DNA from: Bradyrhizobium sp. Ai1a-2
GTDB lineage: Bacteria > Pseudomonadota > Alphaproteobacteria > Rhizobiales > Xanthobacteraceae
Assembly: GCF_000426245.1 (NCBI RefSeq)
Contig: NZ_AUEZ01000012.1
Span: 62,001 to 126,000, forward strand
Length of the DNA stretch: 64,000 nt
Reading direction: 5' to 3'
How positions within the stretch are numbered: position 1 is the first letter of the stretch; each line of letters opens with the position of its first letter. The position numbers and the translations under genes are program-made. The notes below the pieces were generated by a model. That model made no database searches, was not told the origin of the DNA, and saw only the letters and a list, made by a program, of their open reading frames with translations. This document shows, one piece after another, positions 28,447 through 39,385 of this stretch.

Positions 28447-29526
28447 ATGACCACTCCCCTCGCCGCAAAAATCGCCCGTGAATATGGCACGCCCTGCGCC
28501 GTCATCGACATGGACCGCGTCGAGCGCAACATCGCGCGGATCCAGGCGGCCTGTGATGCGGCGGGCGTGGCGCATCGCCCTCATATCAAGACGCACAAGA
28601 ACCCGATGCTGGCGCAGATGCAGATCGCGGCCGGTGCCAAGGGCATCACCTGCCAGAAGCTCGGCGAGGCCGAGATCATGGCGGATGCCGGGATCTCCGA
28701 CATCCTGATCAGCTACAATTTGCTCGGCGACGAGAAGATGGCGCGGCTCGGCGCACTGCAGGGCAAGGCAAACGTTACCGTGGCGGCCGACAACTCCGTT
28801 GTTGTTGCAGACCTGCCGAAGGCGGCGGCTGCGTCGGGCCGCACGCTGTCGGTGGTGGTCGAATGCGATACGGGACGCAAGCGCGCCGGTGTCGAGACGC
28901 CGACTGAGGCGATCGCATTGGCGCGGGAGATCGCAGGCAGCAAAGGCCTGCAATTTGCGGGCTTCATGCTGTATCCGACCGAGACCGGCTGGGCGGACGC
29001 ACAGAAATTCTTCGACGAGGCGCTGGCCGGCGTGCGCGCCCACGGCCTTGACGCAACCATCGTGTCCACCGGCGGCACGCCGAACCTGAAGAATCTCGGC
29101 AAGCTGAAAGGCGCGACCGAGCATCGCTTCGGCACCTATATCTACAACGACCGCATGCAGGTCGCAGCCGGCGTCGCCAGCTGGGACGACTGCGCGCTGC
29201 ACATCTATTCGACGGTGGTGAGCCGCGCCGCTACGGACCGCGGCATCCTCGATGCCGGCTCCAAGACGCTGACCACCGATACCGGCGGGCTCGAAGGCCA
29301 CGGGCTGATCCTCGAACACCCCGAGGCCAGGATCGCAAAGTTCGCTGAGGAGCACGGTTTCCTTGATCTCTCCCGCAGCAACACGCGCCCCAATGTCGGC
29401 GACGTCGTCCGCATCGTGCCCAATCACGTCTGCGTCGTCGTCAACATGATGGACGAGGTGGTGATGGTGCGCGGCGAGGAGATCATCGGCACGCTGCCGA
29501 TCGCGGCGCGCGGGAAGCTGCGTTAG
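28447..29526 (+). CDS. D-threonine aldolase/D-serine dehydratase-like PLP enzyme
   Basis: 359-aa fold-type III PLP enzyme (alanine-racemase-like barrel plus a C-terminal beta domain). The PLP Lys is in RPHIKTHKNP. The metal-binding His/Asp ending (NHVCVVVNMMDEVVMV) matches the D-threonine aldolase branch, which cleaves D-3-hydroxyamino acids to glycine and an aldehyde. The ATG at 28447 (MTTPLAAKI) follows AGAGAAGA; 32 extra residues in frame come from the repeat and were removed. Confidence 0.85.
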   Translation: MTTPLAAKIAREYGTPCAVIDMDRVERNIARIQAACDAAGVAHRPHIKTHKNPMLAQMQIAAGAKGITCQKLGEAEIMADAGISDILISYNLLGDEKMARLGALQGKANVTVAADNSVVVADLPKAAAASGRTLSVVVECDTGRKRAGVETPTEAIALAREIAGSKGLQFAGFMLYPTETGWADAQKFFDEALAGVRAHGLDATIVSTGGTPNLKNLGKLKGATEHRFGTYIYNDRMQVAAGVASWDDCALHIYSTVVSRAATDRGILDAGSKTLTTDTGGLEGHGLILEHPEARIAKFAEEHGFLDLSRSNTRPNVGDVVRIVPNHVCVVVNMMDEVVMVRGEEIIGTLPIAARGKLR

Positions 29527-29573
29527 CTGGAGCGGCGTCAGCACCAAATCACGCGCGGTTAGCTGCGACGTCG

Positions 29574-29720
29574 CTACATTTCCGCGCTGACTGATCCGCA
29601 GGGCTTGAAGGTTTGGAGCGAGCGCCCGTGCAAGCACCCTTCATGTTTCTGGGCATAGGCAAGCACGCCCACGATGACCAAAGCCACCACGACCAATCCG
29701 GCTACGATGTTCTGCACCAT
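29574..29720 (-). CDS. 48-aa single-pass membrane protein
   Basis: Starts MVQNIVAGLVVVALVIVGVL, one hydrophobic helix at the very N-terminus, followed by a short Cys-containing tail (EGCLHGR, KPCGSVSAEM). The ribosome binding site GGAG is 10 nt upstream, a little far. Function unknown. Small size keeps confidence moderate. Confidence 0.45.
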   Translation of the reverse strand: MVQNIVAGLVVVALVIVGVLAYAQKHEGCLHGRSLQTFKPCGSVSAEM

Positions 29721-29992
29721 GACTGCGCCACTCCAGCTCAACTCATGAACAAGGCGACCAGCGCGATCGTGCCCCGGCGCGATCGTGGGGATCAACGCCG
29801 GGGCGCGCCCCCTCTCGGCCGACCGGGGCTGGGGGCTGAGTGGTCAGCGAGAGGTCGCGCAGCCAAGGAGAGCATAACCGTCGAACTGATGGCAGTGCAA
29901 ACTGTGCCGCGCTGCGCAAGAAATCCGGACGTCGTACGGTGCCCTTCGGCGCAGTGCAGCGAAGCCGATTAATTCCGGATCGGGACGAAGAT

Positions 29993-30023
29993 GATGGGTT
30001 TCGCTCCGCTCTACCCATCCTAC
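29993..30023. repeat. palindromic repeat, family A, single arm
   Basis: One 31-bp arm beginning GATGGGTTTCGCTCC and ending CCATCCTAC. No complementary arm is seen within 150 bp, so this is a solo or degraded copy. It lies just downstream of the YhiN-like flavoprotein gene stop. Confidence 0.8.
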
Positions 30024-30027
30024 GCAT

Positions 30028-31242
30028 CTACAGATTAAGCCACTTCAGCGCGCCGTTCCCCGCGGCGGCACCGGTCGCAAATGACGCCTGCAGCAGATAG
30101 CCGCCGGTTGGGGCTTCCCAGTCGAGCATCTCGCCGGCGGCGAAGACGCCGGGCAAACGGCGAAGCATGAAGTTGTCGTCGAGCTCGTCGAACGCGATGC
30201 CGCCGGCGGTGGAGATCGCGCGGGAGAGCGGTGCCGTGCCGGAAAGACGCAGCGGCACTGCGTTGATGAGGCGGGCGAGGTCGGCGGGAGACTGCGACGG
30301 CAGAGATGTCCCGGAGGTTTTCGCGACTTCCTGCAGCAGGCCTATGCCGATCGGCGCGAGGTTGAGGGCTTTGCGTAGGAAGTTCGAGAACGACTGCTTG
30401 CCCTTCGGCGTCGATAGCTTCGTGACGAGGTCATCGATCCCGAGATCGGGCCGCAATGCTATATGGAGGGTCGCCTCGCCGTCGCGGAGGATCGTCTCGC
30501 GCAGATCGGCCGATAGCGCATAGATGGCGCCGCCCTCGATGCCGGTGCGGGTGACGATCGCTTCGCCGCGCACTTGGTGCCCGCCGAAGCTCAGCGCGAC
30601 GCCCTTGAGCGGCTGGCCCTCGAAGCGATCGCGGAAGATATCCGACCAGGCGACAGTGAAGCCGGAATTGGCCGGCCGCAGCGGCGAGATATTCACGCCT
30701 CTTGCGGCAAGCACATCCACCCATGCACCATCAGAACCGAGCCGCGGCCAGCTCGCGCCGCCGAGCGCCAGGACGGTGGCGCGAGCCTCGACGGCCCGTT
30801 GTCCTTCCGGCGTTTGAAACAGCAGGCGGCCGTCATTGTCCCACCCGGTCCAGCGATGCCGCAGCAAGAGCCGCACGCCGGTGCCGTCGAGCCGACGCAG
30901 CCAGGCCCGCAACAGCGGCGAGGCCTTGAACGCTTTCGGGAACACCCGGCCGCTGGAGCCGACGAAGGTCGGTTGCCCCAGCGCCTCGCTCCAGTCGCGC
31001 AACGCTTGCGGCGGGAATGCTTCGATCGCGGCCTCAAGATGCGGCATCGCCTCGCGATAGCGCGCGAGGAAGCTTGGCAGCGGCTCGCTGTGCGTGAGAT
31101 TGAGGCCGCCGCGGCCCGCCATCAGGAATTTGCGGGCGGCCGACGGCATCGCGTCGTAGATCGTAACCTGTGCGCCGGCCCGCGCCAGCACCTCGGCCGC
31201 CATCAGGCCGGCGGGGCCGGCGCCGATGACGGCGATGGGCAT
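30028..31242 (-). CDS. YhiN/HI0933-family flavoprotein
   Basis: 404-aa FAD-binding oxidoreductase of the BaiN/YhiN family. The Rossmann start is IAVIGAGPAGLMAAEVLA; the family signature GRGGLNLTHSEPL and the closing GEMLDWEAPTGGYLLQ are clear. Members are putative flavin-dependent reductases of unproven substrate; BaiN reduces bile-acid intermediates. The ATG at 31242 lies 3 bp after the stop of the upstream SDR gene, so both are in one transcript. A longer frame overlapping the SDR is not needed. Confidence 0.88.
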   Translation of the reverse strand: MPIAVIGAGPAGLMAAEVLARAGAQVTIYDAMPSAARKFLMAGRGGLNLTHSEPLPSFLARYREAMPHLEAAIEAFPPQALRDWSEALGQPTFVGSSGRVFPKAFKASPLLRAWLRRLDGTGVRLLLRHRWTGWDNDGRLLFQTPEGQRAVEARATVLALGGASWPRLGSDGAWVDVLAARGVNISPLRPANSGFTVAWSDIFRDRFEGQPLKGVALSFGGHQVRGEAIVTRTGIEGGAIYALSADLRETILRDGEATLHIALRPDLGIDDLVTKLSTPKGKQSFSNFLRKALNLAPIGIGLLQEVAKTSGTSLPSQSPADLARLINAVPLRLSGTAPLSRAISTAGGIAFDELDDNFMLRRLPGVFAAGEMLDWEAPTGGYLLQASFATGAAAGNGALKWLNL

Positions 31243-31244
31243 CG

Positions 31245-32162
31245 TCAGAGCTTGATCCCTGCTCTTGCCGCCGCCTGGGCGACATACTTTTGCGTCTGCT
31301 CGAATGCGCCCTGCAACGCCTTGGCCTTCGACATGTCGCTGATGTCGGCGAAATGCGCGGCGATGGCGTCGGGGGTCCATTCGGACGGCGGCAGGTTGAT
31401 GCCCTCGGTCTCAAGGATCCTGATCACCGCAAACGAGCCGGCGCCGGCGCCCATGATGGTGCGGGTCGGCGCGTCCTCGCTCAGCATGTATTCCACCGCC
31501 GGCGTGATCGCTTCCGGCTTCATCAGCGCGAGCGCCTGCGGCGGCAGCAGCTCTTCGGTCATGCGGGTGGCGGCCGTCGGCGAGACCGTGTTGACGCGGA
31601 TGTTGTTCTTGCGGCCCTCCTCGGCGAGGACGTTCATCAGGCCGACCATGCCGGCTTTGGCCGCGCCGTAATTGGCCTGGCCGAAATTGCCGAACAGACC
31701 CGAGGACGAGGTCGTCAGCACGATACGGCCGTAATTGCGATCGCGCATGCCCGCCCACACCGCCTTGCAGCAGTAGAAGCTGCCGACGAGATGGACGTCC
31801 AGCACCTTCTGGAAATCGGCGACTTCGAGCTTGCCGAACGACTTGTCGCGCAGGATGCCGGCATTGGCGCAGAGCAGATCGACGCTGCCCCACTCCTTGG
31901 TGGCGCGCTCGACCATCGCCGTGACCTGCTCGAAATTGGAGACGTCGGCGCCGTCGGCCATGGCGGTGCCGCCGGTTTTTCGGATCTCCTCGACCACTGC
32001 TTCCGCCGGCGACAGCGAGGCGCCGGTGCCGTCGCGCGCGCCGCCGAAATCGTTGACCACGACCTTGGCGCCGCGGCTGGCGAGCCCCAACGCGTGCGCG
32101 CGGCCCAGACCATTGCCCGCGCCGGTAACGATGGCGACGCGTCCGTCAAACCTGATTGTCAT
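31245..32162 (-). CDS. SDR, peroxisomal multifunctional (hydroxyacyl-CoA dehydrogenase) type
   Basis: 305-aa short-chain dehydrogenase. Cofactor motif TGAGNGLGRAHALG, active-site Ser in TTSSSGLFGNFGQ, and Tyr/Lys in YGAAKAGM, all in the pattern of the (3R)-hydroxyacyl-CoA dehydrogenase domain of multifunctional enzyme 2. The acidic VVNDFG after beta-2 suggests NAD. The C-terminal extension beyond 250 aa is typical. Upstream in the same direction lie a MaoC-type hydratase and an acyl-CoA synthetase: together activation, hydration and oxidation steps of a beta-oxidation route. Confidence 0.88.
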   Translation of the reverse strand: MTIRFDGRVAIVTGAGNGLGRAHALGLASRGAKVVVNDFGGARDGTGASLSPAEAVVEEIRKTGGTAMADGADVSNFEQVTAMVERATKEWGSVDLLCANAGILRDKSFGKLEVADFQKVLDVHLVGSFYCCKAVWAGMRDRNYGRIVLTTSSSGLFGNFGQANYGAAKAGMVGLMNVLAEEGRKNNIRVNTVSPTAATRMTEELLPPQALALMKPEAITPAVEYMLSEDAPTRTIMGAGAGSFAVIRILETEGINLPPSEWTPDAIAAHFADISDMSKAKALQGAFEQTQKYVAQAAARAGIKL

Positions 32163-32182
32163 GAAGTGTGTTCCCGGTTTGC

Positions 32183-32267
32183 CATGCCCGGGCTTGACCC
32201 GGGGATCCATCAAAAATCAGAGCGTTTTGAGCAGCGAAGGATGGCCGGGTCAAGCCCGGCCATGACG
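32183..32267. repeat. palindromic repeat, CATGCCCGGGCTTGACCC type
   Basis: The left arm from 32183 and right arm 32241-32267 (ATGGCCGGGTCAAGCCCGG, then CCATGACG) are complementary with small gaps. It separates the SDR and MaoC genes on the minus strand. Confidence 0.75.
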
Positions 32268-32281
32268 AGTGGGGGAACGGC

Positions 32282-32761
32282 TCAGGCGAAGTAGATCAGC
32301 GCGAGCCAGTCGGCGATCAGCGCCGGCTTGTCCTCGCCTTCGATCTCGACGGTGACATTGGTGCGCGACGCCAGCTCGTTCGGCTTGCGCAGCTTGGCCT
32401 CGGCAAGGACGAAGCGGCCGCGGACGCGCTTGCCGGAGCGCACCGGCGAGATGAAGCGCAGCTTGTCGAAGCCGTAATTGACGCCCATCGTCGTGCCCTC
32501 GATGACGGGCATCACCTGATAGGACATGATGCTGAGCAGCGACATCGTCAGGAAACCGTGCGCGATCGTGGTGCCGAATGCGGTCTCCTTCTTCGCCCGC
32601 TCGGGATCGACATGGATGAACTGGTGATCCTCGATCACGTCGGCATAGGTATCGATCCGCTTCTGATCGATCAGGTGCCAATCGGACACGCCAATTTCCT
32701 TGCCGACCATGCCCTGATAGGTTTCCAGGGACACCGGCGGCTTCGTCCAGACTTTATTCAT
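32282..32761 (-). CDS. MaoC-family (R)-enoyl-CoA hydratase
   Basis: 159-aa single hotdog domain. The catalytic Asp/His motif reads DQKRIDTYADVIEDHQFIHVD, with IAHGFLTMSLLS as the following helix, as in PhaJ/NodN-type hydratases. The ATG at 32761 starts 4 bp from the stop of the acyl-CoA synthetase gene. It would hydrate the enoyl-CoA that the downstream SDR then oxidises. Confidence 0.88.
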   Translation of the reverse strand: MNKVWTKPPVSLETYQGMVGKEIGVSDWHLIDQKRIDTYADVIEDHQFIHVDPERAKKETAFGTTIAHGFLTMSLLSIMSYQVMPVIEGTTMGVNYGFDKLRFISPVRSGKRVRGRFVLAEAKLRKPNELASRTNVTVEIEGEDKPALIADWLALIYFA

Positions 32762-32765
32762 TTCT

Positions 32766-34499
<1,734 letters not shown>

Positions 34500-34534
34500 C
34501 AGGTCGTTCCTCCGCGCCCTTGTGGTCGCTAAAC

Positions 34535-34625
34535 CGTAGCCCGGATGGAGCGAAGCGCAATCCGGGGCCGGTCGCGCCAGTGGACGAAGCTGTCCCGGAT
34601 TTCGCTTCGCTCCATCCGGGCTACG
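34535..34625. repeat. palindromic repeat, family B, copy 2
   Basis: Arms 34535-34566 and 34594-34625, starting CGTAGCCCGGATGGAGCGAA. It lies between the acyl-CoA synthetase gene and mmsB and separates the two acyl-CoA transcription units. Confidence 0.85.
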
Positions 34626-34635
34626 AGTGAAAGCG

Positions 34636-35523
34636 TTATTTTCCGGCGAGTGCCCTAACGTGCTGGATAATTCCGGAAAAGTCGACCCCGCCATTCCCGG
34701 CCGCATCGAACGCCTTATAGATTTCCTGCGCGTGTTTGCCGAGCGGCGTCACCGCGCCGGCGGTGTTGGCGGCGTCCTGCGCCAGCGTCAGATCCTTCAC
34801 CATCAGGTTCGCCGCGAAGCCGGGCTTGTAGTCGTTATTGGCGGGCGAGGTCGGAACCGGGCCCGGCACCGGGCAATAGGTCGTCAGTGACCAGCACTGG
34901 CCTGACGAGGTCGAGGCAACGTCGAACAGCGCCTGGTGCGAGAGCCCGAGCTTTTCCGCGAGCACGAAGGCTTCGCCGACGCCGATCATGGAAATGCCGA
35001 GGATCATGTTGTTGCAGATCTTGGCCGCCTGCCCTGCGCCGGCGCCGCCGCAATGCACGATCTTCTTGCCCATGTTCTCGAGCACGGGCTTGGCCGTGGC
35101 GAATGCCTTGTCCTCGCCGCCGCACATGAAGGTGAGCGTCGCCGCCTTGGCGCCGCCGGTGCCGCCGGAGACCGGCGCATCCACCGACAACACGCCATGC
35201 CTGGCCGCTAGCGCATGCGCCTCTCGCGCGCTTTCGACATCAATGGTCGAGCTGTCGATGATCAGCGCGCCCTTGGTCACCGCGGGCAGGACCTCGTTCC
35301 ACACCGACAGCACGTGCTTGCCGGCCGGCAGCATGGTGATGACGATGTCGGCACCCTTCACCGCGGACACGCTGCTTTCGGCAATCGCAGCACCGTCGCT
35401 CTGGGCTTGATTGCGCGACGCCGCGACCAGATCGAAGGCGGTCACCTTGTGGCCCGCCTTCACCAGGTTGGCGGCCATCGGGCCGCCCATGTTGCCGAGG
35501 CCAATGAATGCGATCGTTGCCAT
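34636..35523 (-). CDS. mmsB: 3-hydroxyisobutyrate dehydrogenase
   Basis: 295 aa. Oxidises 3-hydroxyisobutyrate to methylmalonate semialdehyde with NAD, the penultimate valine-degradation step. Rossmann start IAFIGLGNMGGPMAANLVKAG, substrate motif DAPVSGGTGGA, and catalytic Lys in GAGQAAKICNNM. Last gene of the mmsA operon, 28 bp after the hydrolase gene. The family also includes tartronate semialdehyde reductases, but context settles the role. Confidence 0.93.
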   Translation of the reverse strand: MATIAFIGLGNMGGPMAANLVKAGHKVTAFDLVAASRNQAQSDGAAIAESSVSAVKGADIVITMLPAGKHVLSVWNEVLPAVTKGALIIDSSTIDVESAREAHALAARHGVLSVDAPVSGGTGGAKAATLTFMCGGEDKAFATAKPVLENMGKKIVHCGGAGAGQAAKICNNMILGISMIGVGEAFVLAEKLGLSHQALFDVASTSSGQCWSLTTYCPVPGPVPTSPANNDYKPGFAANLMVKDLTLAQDAANTAGAVTPLGKHAQEIYKAFDAAGNGGVDFSGIIQHVRALAGK

Positions 35524-35551
35524 CTCGATTTCCTCCCCGTCCTGTCTTCTA

Positions 35552-36625
35552 TTATTTATCGAATGTCAGCTCGTCGGCGCCGATCCCGGCGAAGTATGGC
35601 GCCAGCATTTCCGGTGTCACCTCCTCGACGCGCGGCGGCGACCATTTCGGATTGCGGTCCTTGTCGATCACGGCAGCGCGCACGCCCTCGCGGAAATCGT
35701 CGCTGGCGAACACGGCGAGCGCGGCGCGATATTCCCGCACCAGGCATTCCTCGAGCGAGGATGATGTCCGCCCCAGCCGCAACAGCTTCAGCGTCACCAC
35801 CATGCCGCGGGGCGACTTCTCGTTCAGCACCTTCAGCGTCGAGAGCGCGAATTCCGAGCCGTCGCGCTGCAACGATGCGATGATGTCCTCCATGCGATCG
35901 TGCGCGAACCAGGCATCGATCTTCGGCTGCATCGCCGCGACCGGACCCGACGTTTCGCCGGTCGCAAAGCCGTCGATCAGCTTCCTGACCTTGGCATGCG
36001 TCACGCCGGCGCCGACTTTGGTGAGCGCCTCGCGCAATTCAGGCAGTTTCGACGACAGCACCACGGCGTCGGCGAATTTGGCATAGATCGCGTCGGGCCC
36101 GTTCATGGTCTGCCCGGTCAGGCCGAAATAAGCGCCGAGCTCGCCGGGCGAGCGCGACAACAGCCAGGTGCCGCCGACGTCAGGAAAAAAGCCGAGCCCG
36201 ACTTCGGGCATTGCCAGTTTCGTGCGCTCGGTGACGACACGGTGCGAACTGTGGCCGGACAGGCCGACGCCGCCGCCCATCACCAATCCATCCATGAACG
36301 CGACATAGGGCTTCGGATATTTCGCGATCCGGGCGTTCATGATGTATTCCTGGCGCCAGAAGCGCTTGCCGAGATCGCCTCCCGCCTTGGAGCTTTCATA
36401 AAGCCCGCGGATGTCGCCGCCGGCGCATAGGCCGCGCTCGCCGGCGCCTTCCAGCAGCACGACGGCAACAGCAGGATCGTTCTCGAACCGGTCCAGCGCC
36501 GCGTCGATGCCCTCAGACATCTCCAGCGTCATGGCGTTGATCGCCTTGGGACGGTTGAGGCGGATCACGCCCGCCGCTCCTTCGCGGCGAACGATCAGGT
36601 CGCCTTCCTGTACGGCAGCATTCAT
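35552..36625 (-). CDS. 3-hydroxyisobutyryl-CoA hydrolase
   Basis: 357-aa crotonase-fold enzyme hydrolysing 3-hydroxyisobutyryl-CoA. Oxyanion-hole segments are AGERGLCAGGDIRGLYE and DGLVMGGGVGLSGHSSHR, and the hydrolase-specific MPEVGLGFFPDVGGTW carries the acid residues. The length of about 350 aa (versus 260 for hydratases) supports HIBCH. The ATG at 36625 overlaps the dehydrogenase stop as ATGA, so translation is coupled. Confidence 0.92.
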   Translation of the reverse strand: MNAAVQEGDLIVRREGAAGVIRLNRPKAINAMTLEMSEGIDAALDRFENDPAVAVVLLEGAGERGLCAGGDIRGLYESSKAGGDLGKRFWRQEYIMNARIAKYPKPYVAFMDGLVMGGGVGLSGHSSHRVVTERTKLAMPEVGLGFFPDVGGTWLLSRSPGELGAYFGLTGQTMNGPDAIYAKFADAVVLSSKLPELREALTKVGAGVTHAKVRKLIDGFATGETSGPVAAMQPKIDAWFAHDRMEDIIASLQRDGSEFALSTLKVLNEKSPRGMVVTLKLLRLGRTSSSLEECLVREYRAALAVFASDDFREGVRAAVIDKDRNPKWSPPRVEEVTPEMLAPYFAGIGADELTFDK

Positions 36626-37767
36626 CGCGCCCCCTCGATCATCTTGCGCGCCACGATCAGCCGCATGATCTCGTTGGTCCCTTCCAGGATCTGGTGCACG
36701 CGCAGATCGCGCACGATCTTTTCGACGCCGTATTCGCTGAGGTAGCCGTAGCCGCCGTGCAGTTGCAATGCCTGGTTGGCGACTTCGAAGCCAACATCGG
36801 TGCCGAAGCGCTTTGCCATCGCGCAAAGCTTGGTCGCCTCCGGGTCCTTGCGGTCGAGCGCGGCGGCGGCGCGCCAGAGGAAAGTGCGCGCGGCCTCCAG
36901 TTCGGTCGCCATGTCGGCGACGCGGAACTGCAGCGCCTGGAATTCGTCGAGCCGCTTTCCGAAGGCCTTGCGGTCCTTCATGTAGGCGAGCGCCTTGTCG
37001 AGTGCGCTCTGCGCGCCGCCGAGCGAACACGCGGCGATGTTGAGCCGGCCGCCGTCGAGGCCGGCCATCGCGATCTTGAAGCCGATTCCCTCCTCGCCGA
37101 GCCGGTTCTCGACCGGCACGCGCGCATTCTCGAAGATCACGGCGCGGGTCGGCTGCGCATTCCAGCCCATCTTGCGCTCATTGGCGCCGAGCGAGAGGCC
37201 GGGCGTATCGGCGGGGATGACCAATGTCGAGATGCCGCCGGGACCATCGCTGCCGGTGCGGACCATCACGACATAGAGGTCACCGCCGCCGGCGCCCGAG
37301 ATGAACTGCTTCTGGCCGTTCAGCACGTAATGATCGCCGTCGCGCACCGCACGGGTGCGCAGCGCCGCTGCATCCGAGCCGGAGCCGGGCTCGGTCAGGC
37401 AATAGCTGGCCAGCAACTCCATCGTGCAGAGTTTCGGCAGCCACTTCTGGCGTTGGGCGTCGTTGCCGAAGGCATCGATCATCCAGGACGCCATGTTGTG
37501 GATGGAGATGAAGGCCGACGTCGTCGGGCAGCCGGTCGCGAGCGCCTCGAAGATCAGCGCCGCGTCGAACCGCGTCATCGCCGAGCCGCCGACATCATCC
37601 TTGATGCAGATGCCACCCATGCCGAGGGCGGCGGCCTCGCGCATCACCTCGACCGGGAAATGCTTCTCCTCGTCCCAGCGCAGCGCATGCGGCGCAATCT
37701 TCTCCGCCGCAAACGCCCGCGCCATGTCGCGGATGGCGATCTGGTCCTCGTTGAGAGCGAACTGCAT
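36622..37767 (-). CDS. acyl-CoA dehydrogenase (isobutyryl-CoA dehydrogenase type)
   Basis: 381-aa FAD enzyme. Motifs: YCLTEPGSGSDAAALRT and FISGAGGGDLYVVM around the flavin, and the C-terminal LQLHGGYGYLSEYGVEK with the catalytic Glu region ILEGTNEIMRL. In the mmsA operon it most likely oxidises isobutyryl-CoA to methacrylyl-CoA. The start is uncertain: MQFALNEDQ at 37767 fits the family, while a GTG at 37791 would overlap the mmsA stop by GTGA. Confidence 0.92.
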   Translation of the reverse strand: MQFALNEDQIAIRDMARAFAAEKIAPHALRWDEEKHFPVEVMREAAALGMGGICIKDDVGGSAMTRFDAALIFEALATGCPTTSAFISIHNMASWMIDAFGNDAQRQKWLPKLCTMELLASYCLTEPGSGSDAAALRTRAVRDGDHYVLNGQKQFISGAGGGDLYVVMVRTGSDGPGGISTLVIPADTPGLSLGANERKMGWNAQPTRAVIFENARVPVENRLGEEGIGFKIAMAGLDGGRLNIAACSLGGAQSALDKALAYMKDRKAFGKRLDEFQALQFRVADMATELEAARTFLWRAAAALDRKDPEATKLCAMAKRFGTDVGFEVANQALQLHGGYGYLSEYGVEKIVRDLRVHQILEGTNEIMRLIVARKMIEGAR

Positions 37768-37787
37768 CGCGCCCGCCTCTGACGAGG

Positions 37788-39284
37788 TCACTTCATCGTC
37801 GGGATCGAGAACTCCGCGCCTTCCTTGACGCCCGATGGCCAGCGCGAGGTGACCGTCTTGGTCTTGGTGTAGAAGCGGACGGAGTCTGGACCGTGCTGGT
37901 TGAGATCGCCGAAGCCCGACTTCTTCCAGCCGCCGAAGGTGTAATAGGCGATTGGCACCGGGATCGGCACGTTGATGCCGACCATGCCGACATTCACCTT
38001 GGCAGCGAAATCGCGCGCCGCGTCGCCGTCGCGGGTGAAGATCGCAACGCCGTTGCCGTAGTCATGGTCGGACGGCAACGCCAGCGCTTCCTTGTAGTCG
38101 TGCGCGCGCACCACCGACAGCACCGGGCCGAAGATCTCTTCCTTGTAGATCCGCATGTCCTTGGTGACGTTGTCGAACAGCGAGCCGCCGAGATAGAAGC
38201 CGTTCTCGTAGCCCTGCATCTTGAAACCGCGGCCGTCGACCGCGAGCGTCGCGCCTTCCTTGATGCCGATGTCGATATAGCCCTTGACCTTCTCGACCGC
38301 CTCGCGCGTCACCAGCGGGCCGTAGTCGGCGGACGGATCGATCGAGGTGCCGATCTTCAGGCTCTCCACGCGCGGGATCAGCTTTTCCATCAGACGGTCG
38401 GCGGTGGTCTTGCCGACGGGAACGGCGACCGAGACCGCCATGCAGCGCTCGCCGGCCGAGCCGTAGCCGGCACCGATCAGTGCGTCGACCGCCTGGTCCA
38501 TGTCGGCGTCGGGCATCACGATGGCGTGATTCTTGGCGCCGCCGAAGCACTGGCAGCGCTTGCCGGTCGCGGCGGAGCGCTCGTAGATGTATTGCGCGAT
38601 CGGCGAGGAGCCGACGAAGCCGATGGCCTTGATGTCGGGATCGTCGAGGATGGCGTCGACCGCCTCCTTGTCGCCGTTGACGACATTGAGGATGCCCGGT
38701 GGCAGCCCAGCCTCGATCATCAATTCCGCCAGCATCATCGGCACGCCAGGATCGCGCTCGGATGGCTTCAGGATGAACGCATTGCCGCAGGCGATCGCGG
38801 GCGCGAACTTCCACATCGGGATCATCGCGGGAAAATTGAACGGCGTGATGCCGGCGACGACGCCGAGTGGCTGGCGCAGCGAATAGATGTCGATGCCGGG
38901 GCCGGCGCCTTCGGTATATTCGCCCTTCATCAGATGCGGGATGCCGATCGCAAACTCGACCACCTCAAGTCCGCGCTGGATGTCGCCCTTGGCGTCGGGA
39001 ACGGTCTTGCCGTGCTCGCGCGCGAGCATCTCAGCCAGCTTGTCATAGTCGCGCTGCGCCAGTTCCAGGAACCTCATCATGACGCGGGCGCGGCGCTGCG
39101 GGTTGGTCGCCGCCCATTCGGGCTGCGCCGCCTTGGCGTTCTCGACCGCGGCGCGCAGCTCGGCCTTCGAGGCGAGCGCCACCTTGGCCTGCACATCGCC
39201 GGTCATCGGCTCGAAAACGTCGGCCGTCCGGCCCGAGGTGCCCTTGACCTCCTTGCCACCGATGAAATGTCCGATAGAGCGCAT
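37788..39284 (-). CDS. mmsA: methylmalonate-semialdehyde dehydrogenase (CoA-acylating)
   Basis: 498 aa. Converts methylmalonate semialdehyde to propionyl-CoA, NAD- and CoA-dependent. Starts MRSIGHFIGGKEVKGTSGR. NAD-binding GFVGSSPIAQYIYE, MmsA-specific QCFGGAKNHAIVMPDADMD, and catalytic Cys in SAGERCMAVSVAV. First gene of a four-gene valine unit; the end overlaps a possible start of the acyl-CoA dehydrogenase. The promoter gap carries a palindromic repeat and the divergent LysR gene. Confidence 0.96.
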   Translation of the reverse strand: MRSIGHFIGGKEVKGTSGRTADVFEPMTGDVQAKVALASKAELRAAVENAKAAQPEWAATNPQRRARVMMRFLELAQRDYDKLAEMLAREHGKTVPDAKGDIQRGLEVVEFAIGIPHLMKGEYTEGAGPGIDIYSLRQPLGVVAGITPFNFPAMIPMWKFAPAIACGNAFILKPSERDPGVPMMLAELMIEAGLPPGILNVVNGDKEAVDAILDDPDIKAIGFVGSSPIAQYIYERSAATGKRCQCFGGAKNHAIVMPDADMDQAVDALIGAGYGSAGERCMAVSVAVPVGKTTADRLMEKLIPRVESLKIGTSIDPSADYGPLVTREAVEKVKGYIDIGIKEGATLAVDGRGFKMQGYENGFYLGGSLFDNVTKDMRIYKEEIFGPVLSVVRAHDYKEALALPSDHDYGNGVAIFTRDGDAARDFAAKVNVGMVGINVPIPVPIAYYTFGGWKKSGFGDLNQHGPDSVRFYTKTKTVTSRWPSGVKEGAEFSIPTMK

Positions 39285-39335
39285 GAGAACCTCCCTTCGT
39301 CCCGGCCGGACGCCTGATCCGCACCTATAGTTTCG

Positions 39336-39385
39336 ACGCGTTTTCTTCACGCGAACCGGAATCCACTTCGCTCGAAAACGCTCCA
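39336..39385. repeat. palindromic repeat in the mmsA/LysR promoter gap
   Basis: Reads GACGCGTTTTCTTCACGCGA then CTCGAAAACGCTCC; the reverse complement of the element at 44073-44120. The two arms CGTTTTC and GAAAACG can pair. In this copy it lies within the only intergenic space between mmsA and its probable regulator. Confidence 0.7.
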
